Of a stretch of 64,000 nt of DNA, positions 1-8,193 are shown one piece after another (position 1 is the first letter of the stretch; each line of letters opens with the position of its first letter). Source of the DNA: Flavobacteriales bacterium UBA4110 (GTDB lineage: Bacteria; Bacteroidota; Bacteroidia; Flavobacteriales; Weeksellaceae); NCBI GenBank assembly GCA_002383165.1, contig DFXK01000011.1, positions 14,791 through 78,790 on the forward strand, given 5' to 3'. The position numbers were made by a program, and so were the translations under genes. The notes beneath the pieces are model-generated. The model was not told the DNA's origin. It saw nothing but the letters and a program-made list of their open reading frames with translations, and ran no database searches.

Positions 1-160
1 GGGGGCGGGGGCCCCCGCCCCCCCCCCCCTTTTCCCCCCCTCCGTGCCCCCCCAGGTGTTTTAATTTTTTTTAATTTTTTTTTTTTTTTTTTTTTTTTTA
101 AAAATTTTTATAAAAAAAAATTTTTTTTTTAAAAAAAAAAAAACGCGGGCCACGAAAGGG
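1..160. other. Low-complexity contig-end sequence
   Basis: The stretch is runs of G, C, T and A with almost no mixed sequence, quite unlike the rest of the window. It has no coding potential or repeat unit. It is most easily read as basecalling or assembly noise at a contig end. From about 160 to 201 the sequence becomes ordinary but holds no feature I can name. Confidence 0.75.
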
Positions 161-201
161 CGAGCCGTAACTTTAGTATTACCACGGTAAAAACTTTATT
201 T

Positions 202-495
202 TTAAGCCACGAAAACGTCTTCTACATCTGCTTTTCTGCTTAGAACTGCGTGAGCATAAGAACAGTGAGCTTTGATTGTCCAACCATTTTTTCTGGCAAA
301 TTCTACAGAATTTTCAACCAATTTTTTTCCCAGTCCCTGACCTTCAAATTTTGGAAAAACCATTACGTAGCTAACGATTAATTTTTTTAGTTCCGGAACA
401 ATCGTATAAGTCAATCTTCCTATTTCTTCGTGAGGATTTTTCATTGTGATAAAACCCCCATTTCCGGATTTATGATTTTCAAAAAAAAGTTCCAT
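202..495 (-). CDS. Small GNAT-family N-acetyltransferase (COG2388-like)
   Basis: A 97-residue protein matching the short GNAT fold of the COG2388/YjdJ type, which are about 90-100 residues and consist of little more than the acetyl-CoA site. The acetyl-CoA pyrophosphate-binding loop is visible as GQGLGKKL (residues 52-59), preceded by the beta-4 strand LIVSYVMVFP. A conserved-looking Cys lies in AHCSYA near residue 78. Substrate is unknown for this family; a small metabolite or a protein N-terminus are possible. It lies 38 bp downstream of the T9SS plug gene on the same strand and may be cotranscribed. The ATG at 495 is the only sensible start. Family call is solid, function is open. Confidence 0.8.
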   Translation of the reverse strand: MELFFENHKSGNGGFITMKNPHEEIGRLTYTIVPELKKLIVSYVMVFPKFEGQGLGKKLVENSVEFARKNGWTIKAHCSYAHAVLSRKADVEDVFVA

Positions 496-533
496 AAATA
501 TTTTTTAAAATAATCAGCTAAAATTGTTCCAAA

Positions 534-1745
534 TTACCTCACAGGTGTTCTAAATTCTCCATAACCAATCAAACCATCGAAGTTTCTTCCGAAAGGTGTA
601 TAATACAAAAATGCCTGATAAAGGTTTTCTGTTTGCCAAAAATTCCCGTTGACTTCGCCGTAATTCAGCTTTCCGTCTGAACCTTTTGTTGCGATGATGT
701 AACTGTAGAAACCTTGTTTCAGATAGATTTTCGCAATATATTTTTGAGCCTTTTCATCGTATTGCATTTGGCTGGTTTTATCGGCTTTATAATCGTTGAA
801 CATCCCCAGAACATAGAATTCTTTATCTGATTTCTGACTATCTAAAGCAAAATAAACCCAAGAATAATCGGCTTCTCTGTCTGCATTTCTTTCGATTCCC
901 AAATCATTTCTTCTGAAATAGAAAGCTCCATTGACATCTGGCTGATATTGATAATCGCCTGGATAAGCCCAAACCGGATGAAGATAGGTATAATTCCTTC
1001 CATCGATATTTTCGGTTCCCGCAACCATATCCATTGCCTGATTAATTACCTTATTATCAAAATAATAGAACTCATTATTTCCAGGAAAAGCCAAATTCAA
1101 TTGCTGAAACAAAAGCTGATTTCCCATTGTAGAACTTGCGCGGAGGTTTTTCAAAGAAATATCCCAATTGTTATTTTGAATCACACTTAAAGAAAGTGAC
1201 GACAAATTATTGGTAATTCCTGAACCGTTTCCTGTTGCCTGAATTTCAATTCGTTGTTTTGCATTAGGATTTTTTGCGTCAATAAATCTTGTTACATTGA
1301 TTCCCAAATTAGCACCATCTTCATAGATACAAAATCTTCTTGTAAACAAAGGTTTTTCCTGAGAATCTTTGTAAACAATAATCTCATAATTACCTGAGAT
1401 TTTTGGCTGAATTTTTTCATTTGGGAAAGCTAATTCGTAATGTGTATATTTCTGATAAGTATTGAAAGAATATTGGAAATTCTCAATCAACGCATTCATA
1501 CTTCCATTAGCAAATTCGGTAAAAAACAAACCATCTTCTTCCCAATTTTTATTATAATGTTTGAAAGTATATCTGTACAACTGGCTGCTGTTTGACAAAT
1601 CATCGAATCTCAGAATTAATTGTTCACCCATGGCAATAACAGGCGTTTCATCATTGGTTTTAGGATTAAAGATTTGGATACTTTTAATTTCTTGTCCAAA
1701 AGAAATTGCACTTAAAAAAAGAAAAAATAGTTTAATTACCTTCAT
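534..1745 (-). CDS. Type IX secretion system plug-domain protein (DUF5103)
   Basis: A 403-residue secreted protein with a signal peptide at residues 1-18 (cleavage after SFG). The N-terminal beta-rich region starting IKSIQIFNPKTNDETPVI and the C-terminal YTPFGRNFDGLIGYGEFRTP match the DUF5103 family. A member of this family was identified as the periplasmic plug that closes the lateral pore of the SprA translocon of the T9SS in Flavobacterium johnsoniae. Its expected place is the periplasmic face of the outer membrane. It is divergent from the MBL hydrolase gene, with only 45 bp between the start codons. A T9SS in this organism is independently supported by the sorting domain protein at 11935-13254. 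Confidence 0.85.
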   Translation of the reverse strand: MKVIKLFFLFLSAISFGQEIKSIQIFNPKTNDETPVIAMGEQLILRFDDLSNSSQLYRYTFKHYNKNWEEDGLFFTEFANGSMNALIENFQYSFNTYQKYTHYELAFPNEKIQPKISGNYEIIVYKDSQEKPLFTRRFCIYEDGANLGINVTRFIDAKNPNAKQRIEIQATGNGSGITNNLSSLSLSVIQNNNWDISLKNLRASSTMGNQLLFQQLNLAFPGNNEFYYFDNKVINQAMDMVAGTENIDGRNYTYLHPVWAYPGDYQYQPDVNGAFYFRRNDLGIERNADREADYSWVYFALDSQKSDKEFYVLGMFNDYKADKTSQMQYDEKAQKYIAKIYLKQGFYSYIIATKGSDGKLNYGEVNGNFWQTENLYQAFLYYTPFGRNFDGLIGYGEFRTPVR

Positions 1746-1790
1746 CTTGCTAAGTTAATGTTTTATATTTTTACATATAAATTTTATAGA

Positions 1791-2429
1791 ATGTTGCACG
1801 TAAAATCCTTTGCCTTTAATCCGTTTTCTGAGAATACATACATCATTTATAACGATGAAAAAGAGGCTTTTCTTATAGATCCGGGAAATATGCCCGAAGC
1901 TGAAACCGAAACTTTGCACAATTTCATCAAAACTAATAACCTTAAAATCAAAAATATTTTGCTCACACACGCTCATATAGACCACATTCTTGGCTTGCAG
2001 TGGGCTTATGACACTTTTGAGGTTCCGGTTTTGATTCACTACGATGAAATGGAGATACTTGAAAGAGCTTCCTTCACTGCAAAAAATTATGGTTTTTTCT
2101 TTCCTGTTTTCAAAGGAGAACTTCATCACATTAAAGAAGGGGAAACACTGACGTTAGGTTCCGAAACTTTTGGAATCTATGATGTTCCGGGACATTCACC
2201 GGGAAGCATTGCTTTTTATAATCAAAATAATGGATTTGTAATTTCTGGCGATGCGCTTTTTATGATGAGCATTGGAAGAACCGACCTTCACAAAGGCGAT
2301 TATCAACAATTGATTTCAAGTATTAAAAATAAATTACTGACTTTACCCGAAAATACCAAAGTCTACAGCGGACACGGAGAACCAACATCGATCGGTTTTG
2401 AAAAAGAGCATAATCCTTTTTTGAAATAA
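1791..2429 (+). CDS. MBL-fold metallo-hydrolase (glyoxalase II-like)
   Basis: A 212-residue metallo-beta-lactamase-fold hydrolase of the YcbL/glyoxalase II-like type. The metal-binding signature THAHIDH is at residues 59-65, followed by PGHSPGS, the bridging Asp in SGDALF, and a final SGHGEPT motif. These supply the two-metal site typical of thioester hydrolases; the true substrate is not known. An in-frame ATG at 1758 would add an eleven-residue, aromatic-rich extension (YIFTYKFYR) not expected in the family, so the ATG at 1791 is preferred. The gene stands alone, divergent from the T9SS plug gene, and ends at the bidirectional terminator shared with pckA. Confidence 0.85.
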   Translation: MLHVKSFAFNPFSENTYIIYNDEKEAFLIDPGNMPEAETETLHNFIKTNNLKIKNILLTHAHIDHILGLQWAYDTFEVPVLIHYDEMEILERASFTAKNYGFFFPVFKGELHHIKEGETLTLGSETFGIYDVPGHSPGSIAFYNQNNGFVISGDALFMMSIGRTDLHKGDYQQLISSIKNKLLTLPENTKVYSGHGEPTSIGFEKEHNPFLK

Positions 2430-2482
2430 AACATTTCGACAAGTTTAAATTTTACATTCTCAGGCTGAGCTTTCAAACAAAA

Positions 2483-2518
2483 AAACGCTTCCAAATTGGA
2501 AGCGTTTCTATTTTTTTT
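2483..2518. terminator. Bidirectional intrinsic terminator between MBL hydrolase and pckA
   Basis: A perfect 10-bp stem, AAACGCTTCC (2483-2492) with GGAAGCGTTT (2498-2507), closes an AAATT loop. It is followed by T8 on the plus strand and by a T-rich run on the minus strand, so it can serve both convergent genes. The pckA stop codon (2517-2519) lies inside the plus-strand T-tract. Confidence 0.9.
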
Positions 2519-4130
2519 AGTTCCGATGAACTTCTGATAAAGTAGGTCCCGAAGAAACCAATTCCAAAGCTTCATCATTATCTGTAAACTGTTCAAAATA
2601 CTTGATATATCTTGCAGCCAAATCTTTAGCTTTCGCTTCCCAATCAGAATTATTATCATAAGTATCTCTTGGGTCAAGGATGTTGTCTGAAACATTTGGT
2701 AACGCAACCGGGAATTCCAAATTCATTACAGGAACCTTGTTCGTATCAGCTTTATCAATACTTCCATCAATAATTGCATCGATAATCGCTCTTGTATCTT
2801 TCAGAGAAATTCTCTTTCCTGTTCCGTTCCAGCCTGTGTTTACCAAATAAGCTTTTGCGCCGTGTTCTTTCATTTTCCCAATTAACGTTTTGGAATACAT
2901 AGTTGGATGAAGTGTCAAAAACGCTTCTCCAAATGCAGGAGAAAAAGAAGGCGTCGGTTCTGTGATTCCGCGTTCTGTTCCTGCTAATTTTGATGTATAT
3001 CCGCAAAGAAAATGGTATTGTGCTTGTTGATCTGTCAAGATAGAAACCGGAGGCAAGACCCCAAATGCATCTGCTGACAAATAAATGATTTTACTTGCGT
3101 GACCAGCTTTGGAAGGTAGAACAATTTTGCTGATATGATAAATTGGATAGGAAACTCTTGTGTTTTCCGTAATCGAACCATCTGCATAATCTACGTTTCC
3201 TTCTTCATCCGTAACTACATTTTCCAACAATGCATCTCTTCTGATTGCACCATAGATATCTGGTTCTTTTTCTTTACTAAGGTCAATCACTTTTGCATAG
3301 CAACCACCTTCGTAATTGAAAACACCGTTGTTATCCCAGCCGTGCTCATCGTCACCAATTAGGTAACGTTTTGGGTCGGCAGAAAGTGTAGTTTTTCCAG
3401 TTCCAGAAAGTCCAAAGAAAACAGCGACATCGCCTTCCTCACCTACGTTTGCAGAACAGTGCATAGAAGCCATACCTTTCAGAGGAAGATAATAATTCAT
3501 TATTGAGAACATCCCTTTCTTCATTTCTCCGCCATACCAAGTTCCTCCGATAATCTGCATTTTCTTTGTCAAATCGAACATTACAAACACTTCAGAATTA
3601 AGTCCGTGTTGTTCCCAATTCGGATTTACAGATTCGGAAGAATTGATCACTACAAAATCTGGTTCTCCATAATTTTGAAGATCGTAATGAGAAGGTCGAA
3701 TGAACATATTCATCACAAAATGAGCTTGCCAAGCCACTTTTGTCACGAATCTTACTTTCAGTCTTGTGTCATCATTAGATCCGCAGAATGTATCCATCAC
3801 ATAGATTCTTTCGTTGGAAAGATCCTTGGTCACAATGGTTTTTAATTCATCAAAAACTTCGACTGTAGTTGGACGATTAATGTTCCCGTCCCACCAAATC
3901 GTATCCTGAGTGATATTGTCTTTTACAATATATCTGTCTTTCGGAGACCTGCCGGTAAAAATTCCTGTTTTTACAGCCACAGCTCCCGACTTTGTCAGAA
4001 CGCCTTTAGCAAATCCGGAATTATTCGGATCCATCTCCGCCTGAAAAATTTCTTCGTAAGTTGGATTGTGGATAATCTCTTTTGGATTAAAAATACCTTG
4101 ACGTTCAAGATAAGATTTCAGCTTGTCCAT
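2517..4130 (-). CDS. pckA: Phosphoenolpyruvate carboxykinase (ATP)
   Basis: A 537-residue ATP-dependent PEP carboxykinase, the usual length for the family. It converts oxaloacetate plus ATP to phosphoenolpyruvate, CO2 and ADP, the first committed step of gluconeogenesis, in the cytosol. The phosphate-binding loop GLSGTGKTTLSADP lies near residues 238-251, with the substrate-binding TGRSPKDRY in the N-terminal domain, GDDEHGW and the later TERG motif. It has its own promoter and a terminator, so is monocistronic. The promoter is a perfect flavobacterial one, overlapping the -33 region with an inverted repeat that could be a terminator or operator. Nothing unusual in the protein. Confidence 0.97.
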   Translation of the reverse strand: MDKLKSYLERQGIFNPKEIIHNPTYEEIFQAEMDPNNSGFAKGVLTKSGAVAVKTGIFTGRSPKDRYIVKDNITQDTIWWDGNINRPTTVEVFDELKTIVTKDLSNERIYVMDTFCGSNDDTRLKVRFVTKVAWQAHFVMNMFIRPSHYDLQNYGEPDFVVINSSESVNPNWEQHGLNSEVFVMFDLTKKMQIIGGTWYGGEMKKGMFSIMNYYLPLKGMASMHCSANVGEEGDVAVFFGLSGTGKTTLSADPKRYLIGDDEHGWDNNGVFNYEGGCYAKVIDLSKEKEPDIYGAIRRDALLENVVTDEEGNVDYADGSITENTRVSYPIYHISKIVLPSKAGHASKIIYLSADAFGVLPPVSILTDQQAQYHFLCGYTSKLAGTERGITEPTPSFSPAFGEAFLTLHPTMYSKTLIGKMKEHGAKAYLVNTGWNGTGKRISLKDTRAIIDAIIDGSIDKADTNKVPVMNLEFPVALPNVSDNILDPRDTYDNNSDWEAKAKDLAARYIKYFEQFTDNDEALELVSSGPTLSEVHRN

Positions 4131-4164
4131 TTTTAATTTTTTTTGAAGATTAAGGGTGTTGTGA

Positions 4165-4193
4165 CAAATGTAAAAATATCATGGAATTATCAA
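4165..4193 (-). promoter_or_regulatory. pckA promoter (TTG-N18-TAnnTTTG)
   Basis: On the minus strand TTG (4193-4191) and TACATTTG (4172-4165) are 18 bp apart, a complete match to the Bacteroidota consensus TTG-N17-23-TAnnTTTG. The start codon is 34 bp downstream. Confidence 0.7.
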
Positions 4194-4243
4194 GCTTTTA
4201 ATTAACTGACTTTCATCAGTTAATAATTAATTTATAAAAGCTT
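4192..4243. repeat. Two-step inverted repeat downstream of the GHMP kinase gene
   Basis: An inner 9-bp stem (ATTAACTGA 4201-4209 with TCAGTTAAT 4216-4224) sits inside an outer 9-bp stem (AAGCTTTTA 4192-4200 with TAAAAGCTT 4235-4243), with a 10-nt one-sided bulge. It begins 6 bp after the stop codon of the GHMP kinase gene and overlaps the pckA -33 element. It may terminate the fabD operon, but no clear T-tract follows, so a regulatory role at pckA is also possible. Confidence 0.55.
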
Positions 4244-4248
4244 AACAA

Positions 4249-5151
4249 TCAATTGATTAAATCTTTCCAGGCGAAAATTTTTGTAAAACCCAGCCCATTA
4301 AAATATTTAATATAATCTCCAAATTTGGACGTTAGAACGAAATCTCCGCCCCAAGCACCCAAACTTTTGACAAAGCTAGGACAATTTTGAAAATATTTTT
4401 CTTTTACCGTCGGGATTTTAAGAAAATCGGAAAGATTTTGTTCGTGAATGGTCATCAAATTTGAAAATTCTTCCAAATTCTGACTATTGACAATCATTTT
4501 GGTTAATTCAGAATAATCATTGATTAATTCCGTTGAAGTTGGCATGGATCTGTAATGAGAAATTCCCTCCCGCGTATCTTGTTTTTGATTGAGATGAATG
4601 AAAATCAACTCATCTTTAAAGCCGGGTTGAAAATCAATCGTTTCATAAACCCTTTCAGGAAAACGACTGTAAAGAACCGCAGATTTTTCTTTGGCAACAG
4701 CAACATCGTAACCGCTCCCACCTAAACTGATTTCGTTCAGCGTAAAAGCATCAATGTTTGCCCATTCAGAAAGATTGTTCATCAACGTAGAACTGCTTCC
4801 TAACCCGAAGTCTGAAGGAAACTGCAGATTGGTTTTGATGTGATAAGAAGTATCACTTTTTAGTTTGGTATCAGAAAGATTCTGAACATTTTTGAGTGTT
4901 TTAAGAATGAATTCTGAAGCTTTGGAATTATTGGTTTCAATGATTGTCCAATTTTTATAATCAATGAGAGCTTTTAGCCATAATTGATTTTGATGATAAG
5001 CTTCCCAAAAAATCAATGACTTTTGGTCATCATTCTCTTTATAAAAAAGCTCTTGTCCCAGCTTCGTTGGAATAGCTAGAACAAGAGCGCCATCAACAGC
5101 AACATATTCTGAGGTAAGCATTAACTTGCCTGGTGAAAATATCCTGCTCAT
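4249..5151 (-). CDS. GYDIA-type GHMP kinase family protein
   Basis: A 300-residue GHMP-superfamily protein. The N-terminal FSPGKLMLTSEYV corresponds to the first GHMP motif, the ATP-binding loop is FGLGSSST (115-122), and the third motif GGSGYDVA (144-151) is the variant that names the GYDIA family in Bacteroidota. Members are believed to act near the mevalonate pathway (flavobacteria make isoprenoids through mevalonate), but the substrate is not established. It starts 11 bp after the stop of fabD on the same strand, so the two are probably cotranscribed. That pairing joins fatty-acid initiation with a possible isoprenoid step. The family call is firm and the reaction is not. Confidence 0.8.
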   Translation of the reverse strand: MSRIFSPGKLMLTSEYVAVDGALVLAIPTKLGQELFYKENDDQKSLIFWEAYHQNQLWLKALIDYKNWTIIETNNSKASEFILKTLKNVQNLSDTKLKSDTSYHIKTNLQFPSDFGLGSSSTLMNNLSEWANIDAFTLNEISLGGSGYDVAVAKEKSAVLYSRFPERVYETIDFQPGFKDELIFIHLNQKQDTREGISHYRSMPTSTELINDYSELTKMIVNSQNLEEFSNLMTIHEQNLSDFLKIPTVKEKYFQNCPSFVKSLGAWGGDFVLTSKFGDYIKYFNGLGFTKIFAWKDLIN

Positions 5152-5162
5152 TTGTTGATTTT

Positions 5163-6038
5163 TTATATTGCTGAAGCAACAGTTACTTCTGGATTTATTT
5201 TCTTAATCAAACCTTGAAGCGTTTTTCCTGGACCAACTTCTATAAAATTATTGGCTCCATCTTTTATCATATTCTGCACACTCTGAGTCCATTTTACAGG
5301 GCCAGTCAACTGAGCAATCAAATTCTTCTTGATTTCTTCCGGGTCAGAAACTGCAGTTGTTGTTATGTTCTGATAAACCGGAATAGTTGCTTTTCTGAAC
5401 TTAGTATTTTCAATTGCTGCAGCCAATCTTTCTTGAGCCGGCATCATCAATGGCGAATGGAAAGCCCCATTTACAGGCAGCAACAAAGCTCTTTTTGCAC
5501 CAGCTGCTTTCAAAGCTTCACAAGCTTTTTCAACAGCAACTGTTTCTCCAGAAATTACCAATTGCCCAGGACAGTTGTAGTTTGCAGGAACAACAATTCC
5601 TTCTATTTCTGCACAGATTTCTTCAACTTTTGTATCCTCCAGACCAAGAATAGCCGCCATAGAACTTGGATTAATATCGCAAGCCATTTGCATTGCTTGC
5701 GCTCTTTCGGAAACCAATTTCAATCCGTCTTCAAAAGACAAAACACCATTAGCAACCAAAGCGGAAAACTCGCCCAAAGAATGTCCAGCAACCATTTCTG
5801 CACCCAAACCGTTCGCTACTTTTACAGCAGCAACTGAGTGTAGGAAAATAGCAGGCTGAGTTACGCTGGTTTTTTTAAGGTCTTCATCTGTCCCGTTGAA
5901 CATCACAGAAACAATATCAAAACCAAGAATATCGTTGGCAGAATCCATCAGGTCTTTCACATCTTTTCGGGAATCGTAAAGTTCTTTTCCCATCCCGACA
6001 AACTGTGAACCCTGCCCAGGAAATACAAGTGCTTTCAT
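5163..6038 (-). CDS. fabD: Malonyl-CoA:ACP transacylase FabD
   Basis: A 291-residue FabD of normal length. It moves malonate from CoA to acyl carrier protein to feed fatty-acid elongation in the cytosol. The oxyanion-hole motif GQGSQ is at residues 8-12, the catalytic nucleophile is Ser87 in GHSLGEFSA, the malonate-binding Arg is in SERAQAMQ (Arg112), and the catalytic His is His194 in GAFHSPLM. It is followed after 11 bp by the GHMP kinase gene. Upstream, on the minus strand, lies 126 bp of degenerate ATGA/TCAT-rich sequence with no clear TAnnTTTG box. Confidence 0.96.
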   Translation of the reverse strand: MKALVFPGQGSQFVGMGKELYDSRKDVKDLMDSANDILGFDIVSVMFNGTDEDLKKTSVTQPAIFLHSVAAVKVANGLGAEMVAGHSLGEFSALVANGVLSFEDGLKLVSERAQAMQMACDINPSSMAAILGLEDTKVEEICAEIEGIVVPANYNCPGQLVISGETVAVEKACEALKAAGAKRALLLPVNGAFHSPLMMPAQERLAAAIENTKFRKATIPVYQNITTTAVSDPEEIKKNLIAQLTGPVKWTQSVQNMIKDGANNFIEVGPGKTLQGLIKKINPEVTVASAI

Positions 6039-6050
6039 ACTTTTATAAAT

Positions 6051-6155
6051 AATAATTGATGAATCATAAATGATTATATCATCAATGTTTTAAATTTTAT
6101 TTTATTTCTAAGGTTGAAACTACGAATCCTGAATCATTCATCATTCATCACTTAT
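6051..6155. repeat. Degenerate ATGA/TCAT intergenic repeat region
   Basis: The spacer between the LysM/PBP1 gene and fabD carries an 8-bp inverted repeat (ATTGATGA 6055-6062 with TCATCAAT 6079-6086) and a short direct-repeat run of ATTCATC units around 6132-6150. The 22257-22290 spacer upstream of nusA has similar wording. The role is unknown. Confidence 0.4.
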
Positions 6156-6164
6156 CAACTATAA

Positions 6165-8156
6165 TTATTGCATCAATCTCACAACTCTGTAACCGTTGTT
6201 GATGTACGCACCGTTTGGTTTTGCTTTTACAAACTCGAATTTTGTAGCTAGTTGCGTTTGCGATTTTCCGATTTGTTTGAAAATTTCTCCTTTTTTGTTT
6301 TCTCTTGTCAGCATATCGTTCATCACATCAAAACCGATTACGGCATATTTTGAAGGCGTTTTGCAATATTTGCCTTTGTAACCTGCAAGAATTTGTTTTT
6401 CAAAATCGCCGTCGTAGTTTATTTTTCTGTCCATCAGATAAACCAGACTTGCTTTTGAAAGATCATCTACATTTTTTTCAAAACTTGGACTGTAGAACAT
6501 ACTGAATGCTTTTACCCCTTGTGTTTGTTTTCCAAGAGCAATAACTTTCGAAGCAAATGCAGAACCTGCAGATTCGTTGTCATCAGCTAAAATAGCAATT
6601 ACAGGAACGGATTGTCCTGTCATCATATTATTCTCCAGCTGAATTTCTGATGAAGAATTAACGATAACTACATTAGGTTTTGACAATGATTTTTCCAAAC
6701 CAGCTTTAATAGCGTTCGCATTTGCTTTGGAATTATCTGCAACGATATAAATTTTTTGGTCTTGATAAACCTGACCAACTTCTTTTACAATTCTGTCTGA
6801 ATAAACTGAATTTTCAGTTTCAATAATAATTAAATTGCTGTAATCAAAAAGATCTTCTGAGTTTGCAAATGGTGCAACAACAGGAATTTTTTTATCATTC
6901 ACAAATCTCAAAACTTCAAGAACATTTGATTTGAAAAAAGGTCCAATTATCAAGTCTGTATTTTCAGGATTCAGTTGAGAGAGACTATTTTTGAAAGTCG
7001 TTTCATTTCCTGCATCTACAACTTTGATGTCCAGTTTTTGTCCGTTAGTCGCATTTCTCTCAGCAGCTAATTTTGCACCAGTCAAAAAATCCATAGACAT
7101 TGTTCTGTACTTCGCGTCGTTTGCATCAAATCCGAAAGGCAACATCAAAACCACACTCAAAACATCGCCCTCATTTTTAGAATACATCGGGTCTTGTTTT
7201 TTGATTTTCAGAGTCATTCCAGCTTTCAAACCGTCGGCAAGATTGGGATTTAATGAGATCAACTGATCCAATGTTACATTAAATCTGTTCATAATACTGA
7301 ACATCGTATCACCACTCTGAACTGTATAAGTCACATAATCATCTTCCGAAGACAATGTGTTAGAAGAGCTTTTCGCTGGGGCAGATTTTGTGGTTTCTGT
7401 TACCGGTGCAGAACTTGAATTGCTATTAGAATTATCTTGAACTTGAATACCTTCTGAAGGAACAGAAATATTATTTACATCAGAAACTCTAATCGCTTCT
7501 CCCGGTTTCAAACCGGTTGTTTCCAATCCTGGATTCAAAGCAAATAATTGTTTCTGTGTTAGGTTGAATTGTCTCGATATTTTATAATAATTGTCTTTTG
7601 CCTGCACAACGTATAAACCTTTGTCGGATGGTGCCGTTTCAGTTTTGGTCACTATTTTTACTTCAGCAGGTTTTTCTGTCGTAGTTGTTGTCGTTTGGAC
7701 AACAGCTGCTACAGGCGCAGAACCACCAAATTTCTGAATATTATCTAACGGCAAAATGATTTTGTCCCCGATTTTCATATGAGAATCCAATTCAGGATTC
7801 AGTTTTCTAAGGTCAGTCTCAGAAATCTGATATTGTTTTGTAATTCCGTAGATAGTTTGCTTTGGCAGTAAGGTAATGGTTCCCGTTTTCCCTATTTTAG
7901 CTACAGAAGTCGCCGAAGCAGATGTAGAAGCGACTGCTTTTGAACTGCCACCACCTTTTGAAACCACGATGATATCGCCAATTTTAAGACCCCCGTCTCT
8001 TTTGGAAGGATTTAATTGGTACAATTCATCAATCGTGATGCCGTATTGTTTAGAAATTCCATAAGGCGTTTCTTTTGGTGCAACCGTGTGGGTTTTCTGT
8101 GCCGAAAGCCCTAAAAATCCGATAAGTCCTGATAAAATGAAAATCTTTTTAATCAT
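6165..8156 (-). CDS. Secreted protein with four LysM repeats and a PBP1-like domain
   Basis: A 663-residue exported protein. A signal peptide covers residues 1-19 (ends GLSA). Four LysM domains lie at about 22-66, 93-137, 181-225 and 275-319, joined by Ser/Thr/Ala-rich linkers. From about residue 332 the rest resembles a periplasmic-binding-protein type I (receptor ligand-binding) fold, as in ABC transporter substrate-binding proteins. LysM domains bind GlcNAc-containing glycans such as peptidoglycan, so the protein is probably tethered to the cell wall and presents a small-molecule-binding module in the periplasm. No transporter genes are adjacent. A TATTTTTG box 19 bp before the ATG suggests it is transcribed on its own, downstream of bshC. 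Confidence 0.82.
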   Translation of the reverse strand: MIKKIFILSGLIGFLGLSAQKTHTVAPKETPYGISKQYGITIDELYQLNPSKRDGGLKIGDIIVVSKGGGSSKAVASTSASATSVAKIGKTGTITLLPKQTIYGITKQYQISETDLRKLNPELDSHMKIGDKIILPLDNIQKFGGSAPVAAVVQTTTTTTEKPAEVKIVTKTETAPSDKGLYVVQAKDNYYKISRQFNLTQKQLFALNPGLETTGLKPGEAIRVSDVNNISVPSEGIQVQDNSNSNSSSAPVTETTKSAPAKSSSNTLSSEDDYVTYTVQSGDTMFSIMNRFNVTLDQLISLNPNLADGLKAGMTLKIKKQDPMYSKNEGDVLSVVLMLPFGFDANDAKYRTMSMDFLTGAKLAAERNATNGQKLDIKVVDAGNETTFKNSLSQLNPENTDLIIGPFFKSNVLEVLRFVNDKKIPVVAPFANSEDLFDYSNLIIIETENSVYSDRIVKEVGQVYQDQKIYIVADNSKANANAIKAGLEKSLSKPNVVIVNSSSEIQLENNMMTGQSVPVIAILADDNESAGSAFASKVIALGKQTQGVKAFSMFYSPSFEKNVDDLSKASLVYLMDRKINYDGDFEKQILAGYKGKYCKTPSKYAVIGFDVMNDMLTRENKKGEIFKQIGKSQTQLATKFEFVKAKPNGAYINNGYRVVRLMQ

Positions 8157-8174
8157 CCTTTTTATATAATGTTA

Positions 8175-8182
8175 CAAAAATA
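8175..8182 (-). promoter_or_regulatory. -7 box for the LysM/PBP1 gene
   Basis: TATTTTTG on the minus strand matches TAnnTTTG and lies 18 bp upstream of the ATG at 8156. No TTG is seen at the expected -33 distance. AAAAAGG directly before the ATG is the nearest thing to a ribosome binding site. Confidence 0.5.
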
Positions 8183-8193
8183 ATGCTTTCAGA

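Noticed and set aside
5214..5837. A 207-codon frame antisense to fabD
   Set aside because: Shadow of a strongly conserved gene; composition (many His, Phe, Ser) is typical of reverse frames.
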